Below are positions 9,057 to 18,509 of a DNA stretch of 64,000 bases, one piece after another. The stretch lies in NCBI GenBank assembly GCA_963792025.1, contig CAWBUS010000001.1:62001-126000 (forward strand), given 5' to 3'. Both the position numbers and the translations under genes were made by a program. The notes under the pieces are model-generated. The model was not told the origin of the DNA. It saw nothing but the letters and a program-made list of their open reading frames with translations, and searched no databases. Positions within the stretch are counted from its first letter, which is position 1, and every line of letters begins with the position of its first letter. Origin of the DNA: Ginsengibacter sp963792025 (GTDB taxonomy: Bacteria; Bacteroidota; Bacteroidia; Chitinophagales; Chitinophagaceae).

Positions 9057-9635
9057 TTATTCCTTAGCCAGAAATGAGGCTACTATCTTTTCGGCATCGA
9101 GGCAGGCGGTTTGAAAATCCTCGTTAGTAATTACATTTTCGAAATGTTTTTTAAAAGTCATTTCGTAGGATGACTTATTGATTCTTGCCTGCAGCGATTC
9201 TTTTGTTTCTGACCCACGCCCCTGCAATCTCCTTTTTAGTTCTTCAGAAGATGGTGCTTGTATAAAGACTGCCATTGTATTTACAGGGTATTGCTGCTGT
9301 ACATGAATAGCACCCTGTACATCTATATCAAGAACCGGAACTTTTTGCAATGCCCAGATGCGTTCAATCTCCGATTTTAACGTACCATAATATTTGCCTT
9401 CATATACCATTTCCCATTCAAGAAATTCTTTATGATGAATTTTTTCTGTGAATTCATTTTCAGAAATAAAATAATAATCTTCTCCATTCTTTTCATTATC
9501 CCGGGCTTTTCTTGTTGTTGCAGAAACTGAAAACGACAATTGAGGAAACTGCGTCATCAAATATTTTACAATAGAAGTTTTTCCGGCGCCTGATGGAGCA
9601 GTTATAAGAATCAGTTTGTTATATTTTTTGTCCAT
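9057..9635 (-). CDS. gmk: Guanylate kinase
   Basis: A 192-residue enzyme phosphorylating GMP to GDP. The P-loop APSGAGKTS is at residues 13-21; SFSVSATTRKARDNEKNGEDYYF gives the GMP-binding Ser/Arg region, and VPVLDIDVQGAIHVQQQYP follows. A TTG six codons upstream (9653) opens the same frame, but ATG at 9635 gives MDKKYNKLILI, a normal start. It follows murA on the minus strand across a gap carrying TTGAC repeats. Confidence 0.95.
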   Translation of the reverse strand: MDKKYNKLILITAPSGAGKTSIVKYLMTQFPQLSFSVSATTRKARDNEKNGEDYYFISENEFTEKIHHKEFLEWEMVYEGKYYGTLKSEIERIWALQKVPVLDIDVQGAIHVQQQYPVNTMAVFIQAPSSEELKRRLQGRGSETKESLQARINKSSYEMTFKKHFENVITNEDFQTACLDAEKIVASFLAKE

Positions 9636-9699
9636 GTCTTTACTTATTGTCAATGGTCATTTATCTTTGTAGCTGTGTTGGTGCTGTCATCAATGTCAA

Positions 9700-9722
9700 T
9701 TGACCATTGACCTTTTGACTTT
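9700..9722. repeat. TTGAC-type short repeat in the murA-gmk gap
   Basis: The spacer reads TTGACC-A-TTGACC-TT-TTGACT, three copies of TTGAC(C/T). A near copy with the same spacing is found upstream of metF (56151-56173). An inverted partial copy, TCAATGGTCA at 9650-9659, pairs with TGACCATTGA at 9701-9710. It looks like a dispersed intergenic repeat; function unknown. Confidence 0.5.
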
Positions 9723-9724
9723 TG

Positions 9725-11030
9725 CTATTGCCTCACAATCTGTGCACCTAACATCCTTAATCGTTCATCAATATTTTGATAGCCTCTGTCAATTTGCTCA
9801 ATATTTTGGATGATACTTTTTCCTTCTGCACTCAAAGCCGCTATGAGCAAAGCAACACCTGCTCTTATATCAGGGCTGCTCATTTGTATGCCTCTTAACT
9901 GATTTTTTCTTTCAAGTCCAATAACCACTGCCCGGTGCGGATCGCATAAAACGATGTGGGCACCCATCTCAATAATCTTATCTACAAAAAATAACCGGCT
10001 CTCGAACATTTTTTGGTGAATAAGCACACTACCTTTTGCCTGCGTTGCGACAACCAAAACAATACTTAGCAAATCAGGCGTAAAGCCCGGCCAGGGATGA
10101 TCAGAAATAGTCAATACAGATCCATCCAAAAACGTTTGTACTTCATAAATATCCTGCTCAGGTATATGAATATCATCACCTTCAAAATTGATTTTAATCC
10201 CAAGCTGAAGAAATTTTTCCGGAATAACTCCTAAATGATCAATGCCTGCGTTTTTTATTATTATATCGCTTTGGGTCATTGCTGCAAGCCCAATAAAAGA
10301 ACCTACTTCAATCATATCAGGGAGAATGGTGTGTGAAGTTCCATGCAATTCTTCAACCCCGTTCAATTGTAATCATGTTACTTCCTATACCCGAAATTTT
10401 TGCACCCATGCTATTCAGCATTTTACAAAGCTGTTGTATATACGGTTCGCAGGCAGCATTGTAAATGGTTGTGATGCCTGTAGCCATAACAGCAGCCATA
10501 ATAATGTTCGCCGTTCCCGTTACGCTTGGCTCATCTAACAACATATCAATTCCTTTCAGGTGCGATGTTTTTAAAAGAAAAAAAGATGCATCATCGTCGT
10601 AGTCAAAATGGGCGCCCAATTTCTGAAATCCAACAATGTGTGTATCCAATCTTCTGCGACCAATTTTGTCACCACCGGGTTTTGGCACATAAGCTCTCTT
10701 AAATCTGGCAAGCATGGGGCCCGCAAGCATAACGCTGCCGCGTAAACGCCCGGTCATTTTTCTGAAAACAGGCGAAGCCAGGTAATCAATGTTTATGGTA
10801 GCGGCATCAAACGTGCAGGAATGTCTGTCAATTCTTTCAACCACTACACCCAGTCCTTGCAATAATTCAATTTGGAGATTTACATCAATGATATCAGGGA
10901 TGTTATGGATAGTAACTTTTTCCGCAGTTAGCAAAACTGCCGAAATTACCTGCAATGCCTCATTCTTGGCTCCTTGCGGCGTTATTGATCCGGTCAATTT
11001 TTTTCCCCCTGTAACTTCAAATGAACCCAT
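9725..11030 (-). CDS. murA: UDP-N-acetylglucosamine 1-carboxyvinyltransferase (frameshifted), Asp variant
   Basis: First committed enzyme of peptidoglycan synthesis, adding enolpyruvate to UDP-GlcNAc. The N-terminal half (ATG 11030) carries GAKNEAL with the substrate-binding Lys-Asn at 22-23; the C-terminal half has FTPDLLS with the catalytic Asp and ends QIDRGYQNIDERLRMLGAQI. The halves are in different frames, joining at ~10360 in a CGGGG run where one base is extra. Residue 121, in PGGDKIG, is Asp (codon GAC at 10668-10670), where E. coli has Cys115, the fosfomycin target. Total length fits ~435 residues. The frameshift in an essential gene is probably a sequence error. Confidence 0.92.
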
Positions 11031-11054
11031 CCCAATTTATTTTTCGTGGATAAC

Positions 11055-11091
11055 AAAAATAAAACCCCGGCAATATATAAAGGCCGGGGTT
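11055..11091 (-). terminator. Intrinsic terminator after the DUF4290 gene
   Basis: On the minus strand AACCCCGGC (91-83 of 110xx) pairs with GCCGGGGTT, a perfect 9-bp GC-rich stem with an 11-nt loop, followed by TTATTTTTG. It lies between the DUF4290 stop and the murA start, separating the two transcripts. Confidence 0.85.
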
Positions 11092-11123
11092 GCAAACTTA
11101 TTTTTTATTTAATAAAAAGTAGC

Positions 11124-11836
11124 TTAATATCTTTTTTTAGAAAATTTATTACGATTGTTATTGCGATTGTCTCGTCCTCCCTGGTTATCTCTCCCCTGGT
11201 TATTACGATTGTTGTTGCGACCACCAAAATTCTTTCGGTATTTACCGACGTTACTTACAAATTCTTCGCGGCTATTATCAACACGGTGTTTTATAAAAGG
11301 GCGATTGTTGAATTCCAGTTCGCCTTTTGTAATAGAACTAAGTTCCGTTTGTATGTTATCATCATGAACGAGTTCTTTATGCCAGTTACTATAAGTAAGC
11401 TTCATATAGTAAGCAATAGCATTAGCAAATCCCTGGCGCTTTTCGCTGTCTTCTTCCTTAAGGCTTTATCAATAACTATTTCGATGTTTTTTCCAAGATG
11501 ATTGTATTTGGGATACCTTTTAGGATAGGCCAACTGCTCCGGTTTTGCTTTTAAGGTTTCACGTGTTGGTATCGGATAAGGACTATCAACATCCAGCTTA
11601 AAATCGCTTATTAAAAAAAGATGATCCCATAATTTATGCCGGAAGTCTTCGACATTTTTTAAATGAGGATTTAAAAAGCCCATTAATTCGATAAGGGCAT
11701 AAGCATTTTTTTGCCGCTTTTCCCTGTCTTCAAGAGTTAAAACATACTCCACCATTTTCTGTATATGGCGACCGTATTCTCTTATGACAAGATGGTTACG
11801 GGTAGTATTATATTCCATGTTTTCAACGTTTTCCAT
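11124..11836 (-). CDS. DUF4290-family protein (frameshifted)
   Basis: A conserved Bacteroidota protein of unknown function. The first frame (ATG 11836, MENVENMEYNTTRNHLVIRE...) runs into IVIDKAL and then leaves frame near 11458. One base added to the AA of the coding strand at that spot restores EEDSEKRQGFANAIAYYMKL, which continues as TYSNWHKELVHDDNIQTELS, the usual family C-terminal region. The last ~35 residues are an Arg/Asn/Gly-rich tail (RNNNRNNQGRDNQGGRDN), which suggests nucleic-acid contact. A terminator follows. Confidence 0.85.
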
Positions 11837-11893
11837 AAAGCAAATGTATCAATTTAATATTTAGGTTACAAGGTGTGCCCGCATTTTAGATAA

Positions 11894-12298
11894 TTATTGG
11901 GCTTTATTGGGAGGATTTTTAATAAAATATTTGCGACAAATCAAAAATGCAATCAAAGCTCCGACTGAGTCTGCGGCCCAGTCGAGGAGTTCAAAGTCCC
12001 TGCTGGTTACATAAAATTTTTGAATGAATTCTATTAATAAACCAAAAATGCTCGCGGCTAAAGCGATCTTGATAAAGTAAAAGATTCTTTGCTGTGTCGA
12101 AAAGTGCGATCGATAAAAAGGCCAGCTAAATAGAAATGTTAATCCGCCAAACATTCCGGCATGCACCCATTTATCAAAATATATTCCATCAAGCCATTGT
12201 ATTCGAGGCACATCTTTCCCTGGCATGCAAGTAAGAACTAGCACAACAAAAAACCAGGCAATGCCTGGCAGAAATTTTTTTACCGGAATTCTTTGCAT
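11894..12298 (-). CDS. VanZ-like membrane protein
   Basis: A 134-residue membrane protein with four hydrophobic segments (residues 9-25, 46-63, 75-97 and 109-123) and the VanZ-type pattern FDKWVHAGMFGGLTFL and ELLDWAADSVGALIAF. VanZ relatives can raise teicoplanin tolerance, but the function of most family members is unknown. It starts 15 bp after gcvH, and a terminator-like hairpin lies inside its first codons. Confidence 0.85.
   Translation of the reverse strand: MQRIPVKKFLPGIAWFFVVLVLTCMPGKDVPRIQWLDGIYFDKWVHAGMFGGLTFLFSWPFYRSHFSTQQRIFYFIKIALAASIFGLLIEFIQKFYVTSRDFELLDWAADSVGALIAFLICRKYFIKNPPNKAQ
12248..12268 (-). terminator. Terminator-like hairpin inside the start of the vanZ-like gene
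   Basis: Read on the minus strand, CCAGG CATTG CCTGG forms a 6-bp stem (CCAGGC/GCCTGG, loop ATT) followed directly by TTTTTTG. It lies ~46 nt after the gcvH stop and about 10-17 codons into the vanZ-like gene. It could end part of the gcvH transcripts. Confidence 0.45.
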
Positions 12299-12313
12299 AT
12301 TCTTTTAAACGTA

Positions 12314-12691
12314 TCAGGCAACAACTTTCTTGTATGCTTCCGCATCCATTAGTTTACCAACATCGTCAATGTTATCTACTTTCATTTTTATCATCCAACC
12401 ATCACCATATGGATCTGAATTTACTTTTTCCGGTTCCGATTCCAAAATCGGGTTCAATTCTGTAATCGTTCCGGAAACAGGAAGAAATAAATCGCTTACA
12501 GTTTTTACTGCTTCCACCGTTCCGAAAATAGCTTCTGCAGCGAGCGTTTTTCCCTTTGTTTCAATTTCAACATATACGATATCGCCAAGTTCATGTTGCG
12601 CAAAATCGGTAATGCCAATGATGGCGATATCACCATCTAATAACACCCATTCATGATCTTTTGTGTAGCGAAGGTTTTCAGGAAAGTTCAT
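12314..12691 (-). CDS. gcvH: Glycine cleavage system H protein
   Basis: A 125-residue lipoyl carrier that moves the aminomethyl group between the P, T and L proteins. The lipoylation motif is seen as GTVEAVKTVSDL, with the Lys that would carry lipoate; the flanking YTKDHEWVLLDGD and DPYGDGWMIKMKV are typical. The length is normal. No gcvP or gcvT is nearby. ATG at 12691. Confidence 0.96.
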   Translation of the reverse strand: MNFPENLRYTKDHEWVLLDGDIAIIGITDFAQHELGDIVYVEIETKGKTLAAEAIFGTVEAVKTVSDLFLPVSGTITELNPILESEPEKVNSDPYGDGWMIKMKVDNIDDVGKLMDAEAYKKVVA

Positions 12692-12751
12692 TTTTCTTTT
12701 TTATTATTAATAATTAAATGCGTCGCAAATTAATATTTTCCGGTTAATGAA

Positions 12752-13426
12752 TCATTTTACTAAGGTTATTTTCATTCTTATATTTTTCAAAGGCCGGTTG
12801 TTTTCGTCTGTTGGCACATCAGCAATTTTCTTGATTACATCTAATCCACTTATCACTTCACCAAAAACAGTATAGTTCATATCAAGAAAAGGGGTTCCGC
12901 CAACGGTACGGTAAATAACCCTGTGATTTTCCGGGATTTTTATTTTCAGTTTTTCCTCCATTTTATTCATCTGATCGTCGGTAAAAGTCTTTCCTTCCAC
13001 AATATAAAATTGTGTTGAGCTGCTTCGTTTTTGGGGGTTATCCGCATCCGCTTCTCTTGCCGCTGCCAAAGCGCCTCTTTTATGAAATAATGAAGTATCA
13101 AATTCAGCAGGCAATGTATATTTTAAAGAACCTTCTCCCAGCAACTGTCCATCTTTGGCATGTTTACTTTCCGGATCTCCACCTTGTATCATAAAATCTT
13201 TAATAACGCGGTGAAATAAAAGGCTATCGAAAAAATGTTGCTTGACTAATTTGATAAAATTATCACGATGCAAAGGTGTTTTGTTGTATAGTTTCAAAAC
13301 CATCGTACCATAATCAGTTGTTATCATTACCTTTTTTGACTTTGTCTCTTTAACCGATGCGTTCTTTGAGGCAGAACAGGAAATAATCGTCAGCAAAATT
13401 GCGGCATAAAATATTTTTCTCATCAT
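12752..13426 (-). CDS. Cyclophilin-type peptidyl-prolyl isomerase lipoprotein
   Basis: About 224 residues. The frame opens further upstream (TTG at 13465), but that would overlap the preceding gene; the tandem ATG at 13426/13423 gives a compact lipoprotein signal MRKIFYAAILLTIISC with the lipobox Cys. The cyclophilin core follows: TDYGTMVLKLYNKTPLHRDN, LLFHRVIKDFMIQGGDP, and FGEVISGLDVIKKI. It is expected in the periplasm, anchored to a membrane, helping fold exported proteins. It starts 4 bp after the upstream ORF, so the two are probably co-transcribed. Confidence 0.9.
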   Translation of the reverse strand: MMRKIFYAAILLTIISCSASKNASVKETKSKKVMITTDYGTMVLKLYNKTPLHRDNFIKLVKQHFFDSLLFHRVIKDFMIQGGDPESKHAKDGQLLGEGSLKYTLPAEFDTSLFHKRGALAAAREADADNPQKRSSSTQFYIVEGKTFTDDQMNKMEEKLKIKIPENHRVIYRTVGGTPFLDMNYTVFGEVISGLDVIKKIADVPTDENNRPLKNIRMKITLVK

Positions 13427-13430
13427 AATT

Positions 13431-13790
13431 TTAATAATCGGCAAATGAGTTATTAGCTTCTTCAAAGTAAAGTAATATATGATCTTTTAGAAAATTTTCC
13501 TGTTCAATCATATTGTATTGTGGCAATGCTTTTAACTGTTGAAAATGAGGCCAGCCTTCATCATCGTGACTATCAATTTTGTAATATCCACTTTGAGCAA
13601 GCAAAGAACATACCGCAACATGCATCAGATCCTGTTTTTGTTCTTTCGAAAATTTCTTTTTCAGGTTACGCACTTCCTGTACACCAATTAAAAAAAGAAT
13701 GGATTCAACATCAGGCTTTTTGCCAAATTTTTTCATGAATTTTTCTTCGAGTTTCCACCAACGGCTTTGCAGATCGTCATTCGCATCCAT
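13431..13790 (-). CDS. Conserved hypothetical protein
   Basis: A 119-residue acidic, soluble protein with no signal peptide. It is rich in helix-forming residues (SRWWKLEEKFMKKFGKKPD, LFLIGVQEVRNLKKKFSKEQ) and has a HDDEGWPHFQQL segment. I do not recognise a named family. It is tightly linked to the cyclophilin lipoprotein downstream (4 bp), which suggests an envelope- or folding-related transcript, but that is inference. Confidence 0.75.
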   Translation of the reverse strand: MDANDDLQSRWWKLEEKFMKKFGKKPDVESILFLIGVQEVRNLKKKFSKEQKQDLMHVAVCSLLAQSGYYKIDSHDDEGWPHFQQLKALPQYNMIEQENFLKDHILLYFEEANNSFADY

Positions 13791-13842
13791 AATGCTGCAA
13801 ATCTAATTGTATTTGCCATCTTTGTTTTTAAAATGCGGAAAC

Positions 13843-14284
13843 ATGATTTATAATATCGAAAAAAATAACTACCTGATTTCAACGGATAAAAATAAAATTG
13901 ACATTGACTATGTTCATGGCTTTTTGTCAAAATCTTATTGGTCTCCGGGCGTGCCTGCCAGAATTGTAAAAAGGGCAATGAAAGGCTCTCTTTGCTTTGG
14001 AGTTTATAATAACGATAAACAGGTTGGTTATGCAAGAATGGTTACGGACAAAGCAACTTTTGCATACATGGCTGATGTTTTTATAGATGAAAAACATCGT
14101 GGAAAAGGTTTGGCAAAATGGCTAGTCGAAATCAATATTGGCACATCCGCAGTTACAAGGTTTAAGAAGAATATTGCTGGCAACAAAAGATGCACATAAA
14201 TTATATGAACAATGTGGTTTCACATCTATCAACAATCCTGAAAGATATATGGTATATAATCCCTCTGCGTATAAAAGCAAATAG
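13843..14284 (+). CDS. GNAT-family N-acetyltransferase (frameshifted)
   Basis: The ATG at 13843 (MIYNIEKNNYLIS) opens a GNAT domain with FGVYNNDKQVGYARMVTD and the acetyl-CoA loop EKHRGKGLAKWLV. After GTCGAAA (~14130) the frame shifts: dropping one A gives ESILAHPQLQGLRRILLATK, then DAHKLYEQCGFTSINNPERY, ending at TAG 14282-14284. The restored protein of ~146 residues has the complete fold. Substrate unknown. The indel lies in a short A-run and is probably an error. Confidence 0.85.
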
Positions 14285-14313
14285 AAGTATTTTCGCAAAA
14301 AAAAATTTTATAG

Positions 14314-15613
14314 ATGTTACAGGTGGCGTTTATTAGTAAGAATATAGAATTAGTAAAGCAAAGATTAGCAATAAAATATTTTGCAGACTCAATTATTGTC
14401 GATAAAATAATTGAACTGGATGATGAAAGATTAAAAAATTACAAGATGAAATTGAAGAAACCCAAATGCAAATAAATTCCGAATCTAATCAAATAGGTCA
14501 ATTGATGTCATTTAAGAGTAATAAAAGGATGATGCAGAAAAAATAATAGAAGAGGGAACCTAATTGAAAACAGCGCGTTAGTCAAGGAAAAACCGGATTT
14601 CGACAAAAAACAAATCGTTGGAAGAAAAATTAATTTTAATTCCTAACCTTCCTCATGTTTCTGTTCCGAAAGGAAAGACACCTGAAGAGAATGAAGTAGT
14701 AAGAGAAGGCGGACAAAAACCAACGCTTGGTAAGGAAGCTGTACCACATTGGGACCTTGCTAAAAAATATGACCTCATCAATTTTGAATTGGGAAATAAA
14801 GTAACCGGGAGCGGGTTTCCTTTTTATAAAAACAAGGGAGCAAAACTGCAGCGGGCACTTATACAATATTTTTTAGACTATAATACCGGTGAAGGATACA
14901 CGGAGTATCAGCCGCCTTTGATGGTGAACGAAGCCAGCGCATACGGAACAGGTCAATTGCCAGATAAAGAAGGTCAAATGTATTTTGCAACATTAGATAA
15001 TTTTTACCTGATACCAACGGCCGAAGTTCCTGTAACTAATATTTTCCGCGATGAAATTGTAAAGGAAACTGAACTTCCATTAAAGATGACGGCATACACG
15101 CCATGCTTCAGACGAGAAGCCGGAAGCTATGGTAAAGATGTGCGTGGTTTAAATCGTTTGCACCAGTTTGATAAAGTTGAAATCGTGCAGTTGGTTCATC
15201 CGGATAAAAGCTATGAGATGTTGGAAGAGATGGTAAACCATGTTGAAAAGCTTTTACAAAGCCTCGAATTGCCTTACCGGATTCTTCGTCTATGCGGTGG
15301 CGATATGAGCTTCGCTTCTGCGCTTACTTACGATTTTGAAGTATATAGCGCTGCCCAGCAAAAATGGCTCGAAGTAAGTTCTGTTAGTAATTTCGAAAGT
15401 TTTCAGAGTAACAGGATGAAGATTCGGTTTAAGCCTGCCTTGCCGGTAGGCAGGAATTCTGACAATAAAACACAATTGGTGCATAGCCTAAATGGATCGT
15501 CATTGGCTTTACCAAGAATAGTTGCGGCTCTCCTGGAAAATAATCAATATAGTGGCGGGATAAACTTGCCCAAAGTTTTGCATAGTTATTTTGGCGCTGC
15601 AGAAATTAATTAA
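14314..15613 (+). CDS. serS: Seryl-tRNA synthetase (5' third frameshifted, palindrome insert)
   Basis: Class II synthetase that charges tRNA-Ser. The true start is ATG 14314 (MLQVAFISKNIELVKQRLAI), the N-terminal tRNA-binding coiled coil, but at least four indels (near 14436, 14524, 14550 and 14618) break this arm. From 14618 the frame is clean: PNLPHVSVPKGKTPEENEV, class II motif 2 in CFRREAGSYGKDVRGLNRLH, and motif 3 in NGSSLALPRIVAALLE. A 21-bp palindrome at 15434-15454 adds roughly PALPVGRN before the conserved NKTQ stretch. Damage to the arm of an essential single-copy enzyme suggests sequencing error. Confidence 0.93.
15434..15454. repeat. Palindromic element inside serS
   Basis: CCTGCCT (15434-15440) and AGGCAGG (15448-15454) form a 7-bp inverted repeat around TGCCGGT. 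It is read in frame within serS as PALPVGR at a point where SerRS proteins normally pass straight from an RFK-like strand to NKTQ. It resembles a short REP-like mobile palindrome; that origin is inferred. Confidence 0.6.
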
Positions 15614-15838
15614 CGGGGCACATTAGCACTGCCAGAAAATGTCGGCTAATATTATTCTCCATAAGAACTTCACTCTTTTAATTGCGTCTGCATTTTAATT
15701 GGCAACAGCTCTGTAGCCATTTTTTACCGTTCACACAAGAAAATTTTCAACTCATCTATATCCTTCTTCGCAAAGCTGGCTAATAAAAATATTTTTGCCC
15801 CCGATTTAATTCACCTCTATCAAAACTTAATATAGATT

Positions 15839-18281
15839 ATGAAACAGACTAACACAGTCTATCATACTAATTTCTCTTACTATTTTTCTTTTGCGCAAGA
15901 TGCAGCGCAAGTTTCGGGAAAGATTACCGGGTGATAATAATAAGCCACTGGCTGCTGCAACAGTCAGCTTGTTAAAAGCCAAAGATTCTTCTTTGGTAAA
16001 AACTGCGATAACAAATAGCAGCGGTCTTTTTAAAATCCTATCAGTAAAAGCCGGAAACTATTTTATTTCCACAACATCCGTAGGATATTTAAAAAATTCT
16101 TCCGCAATTTTTAAGATATCGGACGGTGAAGATTTCACTGCCCCGGTTCTCTCATTGTCGCAAAGCAGTAAGTCGCTTTCAGCAATCACTATCCAGGCAA
16201 AAAAACCAATGATTGAAGTAAAAGCCGATAAAACAATATTCAATGTTGAAAATAACATTAATGCCACTGGCAGCAATGCGTTTGAGTTACTTCAAAAATC
16301 GCCAGGTGTAACAACAGATAAAGACGATAACATCTCTATGCAGGGAAAGAATGGAGTAAAAATCTATATTGACGGAAAACCTACTCAAATGGGTGGAGCA
16401 GACCTTGCTGCTTATTTACGATCTATTAATTCTGCAGATATTGAATCGATAGAGATGATCACCAATCCTTCTGCAAAATATGATGCTTCAGGTAATGCCG
16501 GCATTATTAATATCAGGCTAAAGAAAAATAAGAACTATGGTACAAATGGAAATATCGCAAGTGGAGTAGCTTTTGGACATACGCCGAAATATAATAATTC
16601 CCTTAGCTTAAATTATCGCAATAAAAAGATAAATATTTTCAGCAATTATAGTAACAATTATGGCCACTATAGAAACCTATTCAACTTGTACCGGGTTCAG
16701 AATGATAGCACCTACGACCAGCACAGCATCAACCTTAATAACAATAAAAGTAATAATGTAAAGGCCGGTATTGATTATTATATTAATAGTAAAAATATTA
16801 TCGGAGTAATGGTTACGGCTAATTTTAATATGAGCAGCAGCAGTACTTCAAGCAATACCGTTATAAGCCCAAATAATACCGGTATCCCCAACAGAATTTT
16901 ATATGCCAGCAATGATCTGCCCGGCACCAGGAATAACATCGATTATGATATTAACTACCACTATGCTGATACTTCGGGAAGAACGCTGGATGTAGATGCC
17001 GACATAGTAAATTTCAGGCGTACGGGAACCAGTTATCAACCAAATTATTATAGAGACCCTTTTACAAACGATTTATTGGATGAAAAAATTTACAGGAACA
17101 ACACTCCAACAAATATTGATATTTATACTGCTAGGATTGATTATGAACAACCTTTCTATAAAGGGAAATTAGGATTTGGAGGAAAGATAACAGATGTGAA
17201 AACAAAAAACACTTTTGATTTTTATAACGTATACGGTAGTACGAACGTAAAGGATATGGACCTCAGTAATAAATTTAATTATGATGAAAATGTGAGAGCA
17301 TTGTATGTAAACTATAATCGCCCTCTCAGCAAAAAAACAACGGTACAGGCAGGTGTGCGTATGGAAAATACATCAAGTGAAGGAGATTTAATAAGCCAGG
17401 TTCCGCAACCAGATGATACCGTGAAACGTAATTACACGGATTTTTTTCCTAGTGGCGCAATTACTTATACACTTAACCAAAAAAATTCTTTTAACTTGAG
17501 TTATAGCAGGCGAATAGATCGACCAAGCTACCAGGACTTAAATCCTTTTGAAAACAAACTGGATGAATTGACCTACAGGAAAGGAAATGCATTTTTAAAT
17601 CCGCAATACACCAATAGCTTCCAGTTATCGCACACATTTTTGTATAGATATGTTACTTCAATAAACTACAGCCATATCAAAGATTATTTTGCGCAGATTA
17701 TTGATACAGTAGCAAATAAAACTTATATCACTCAAAAAAACCTGGCGCAACAAAATATATTCAGTCTTAATTTCAGCGCACCGGTAAAGATTGCAAAATG
17801 GTGGAATTCTTTTGCGACGCTCAATGCATATCACTCTGCGTACAAAGCAAACTTCGGCACCGGTAAAAAAATTAATGTCAATGTGGATGCGCTGTCTTTA
17901 TATACGCAACAGACATTCAGTATTAAGAAAGGACCAACTTTTGAACTGTCAGGATTTTATAATTCGCCTTCGGTTTGGGGTGGAACTTTTAAAAGCAGCG
18001 CTATAGGATCGGTTGACGTAGGTGTTCAACAAAAATTACTTAAGGGCGCCGGCACAATCAAAGTAAGTTTCACTGACGTATTAAATACATTACACTGGAA
18101 AGGCATCAGTGACTACGGAGGAAGCCATCTTGAAGCAAGCGGGCATTTTGAAAGTCAGCAATTGAAAATAAATTTCTCGTATCGGTTTGGTAATAGCCAG
18201 GTGAAGGCTGCAAGACAACGAAAAGCCGCTGCAGAAGACGAGAATAAAAGATTGAACAGTTCGGGTGGTATTGGCCAGTAG
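15839..18281 (+). CDS. Outer-membrane TonB-receptor-like beta-barrel protein with carboxypeptidase-like domain (5' indels)
   Basis: About 813 residues if read from ATG 15839. Three indels affect the first 95 nt: with one A fewer after ATG the signal reads MNRLTQSIILISLTIFLL, then a lost T near 15890 gives FAQDAAQVSGKIT, and an extra G near 15930 gives GDNNKPLAAATVSLLKAKDS. After that the frame is clean. Domains are a carboxypeptidase-regulatory-like domain (~30-110), a plug-like region (ELLQKSPGVTTDKDDNISMQ, VKIYIDGKPTQMGG), and a large barrel ending KINFSYRFGN. It belongs to the outer membrane beta-barrel family related to TonB-dependent receptors; the ligand is unknown. Confidence 0.86.
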
Positions 18282-18332
18282 TCAAGTACGTAAGGTGAAT
18301 TGTTCAAGGGTTGCCCTATAATATTACAAATG

Positions 18333-18366
18333 AAAAAGCGATTATGAAAATTCATAGTCGCTTTTT
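18333..18366. terminator. Bidirectional terminator between the barrel gene and tRNA-Asn
   Basis: AAAAAGCGATTATGAA (18333-18348) pairs with TTCATAGTCGCTTTTT (18351-18366) with one G-T pair and a two-base loop. Runs of T follow on one strand and, because the stem ends in A/T runs, on the other as well, so it can end both the plus-strand barrel gene and the minus-strand tRNA. Confidence 0.85.
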
Positions 18367-18369
18367 CAG

Positions 18370-18443
18370 CTCCCCCTTCAGGACTTGAACCTGAGACCCT
18401 CTGATTAACAGTCAGATGCTCTAACCAACTGAGCTAAGGAGGA
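18370..18443 (-). tRNA. tRNA-Asn (anticodon GUU)
   Basis: On the minus strand the acceptor arms TCCTCCT and AGGGGGA pair, with G as discriminator. The D-arm reads TAGCTCAGTTGGTTAGAGCA, the anticodon stem-loop CTGACTGTTAATCAG has GTT, and the T-arm has GGTTCAAGTCC. The 3' CCA is not encoded. Length 74 nt. Confidence 0.97.
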
Positions 18444-18466
18444 ATATCCATTCTTAAAATGGGTGG

Positions 18467-18496
18467 CAAAAATAGCCATTTTTAGTATGTAACAAA
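18467..18496 (-). promoter_or_regulatory. Bacteroidota-type promoter for tRNA-Asn
   Basis: On the minus strand TTTG (18496-18493), an 18-nt spacer and TATTTTTG (18474-18467) match the TTTG / TAnnTTTG consensus. The predicted start is about 15-20 nt before the mature tRNA 5' end. Confidence 0.7.
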
Positions 18497-18509
18497 AATT
18501 GATTTAAAA

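Noticed and set aside
13733..14035. Minus-strand 100-codon frame
   Set aside because: Antisense to the GNAT gene and overlapping the conserved hypothetical gene; composition not gene-like.
14285..14617. Intergenic gap before serS
   Set aside because: Frame-by-frame reading shows it is the coiled-coil arm of SerRS broken by indels.
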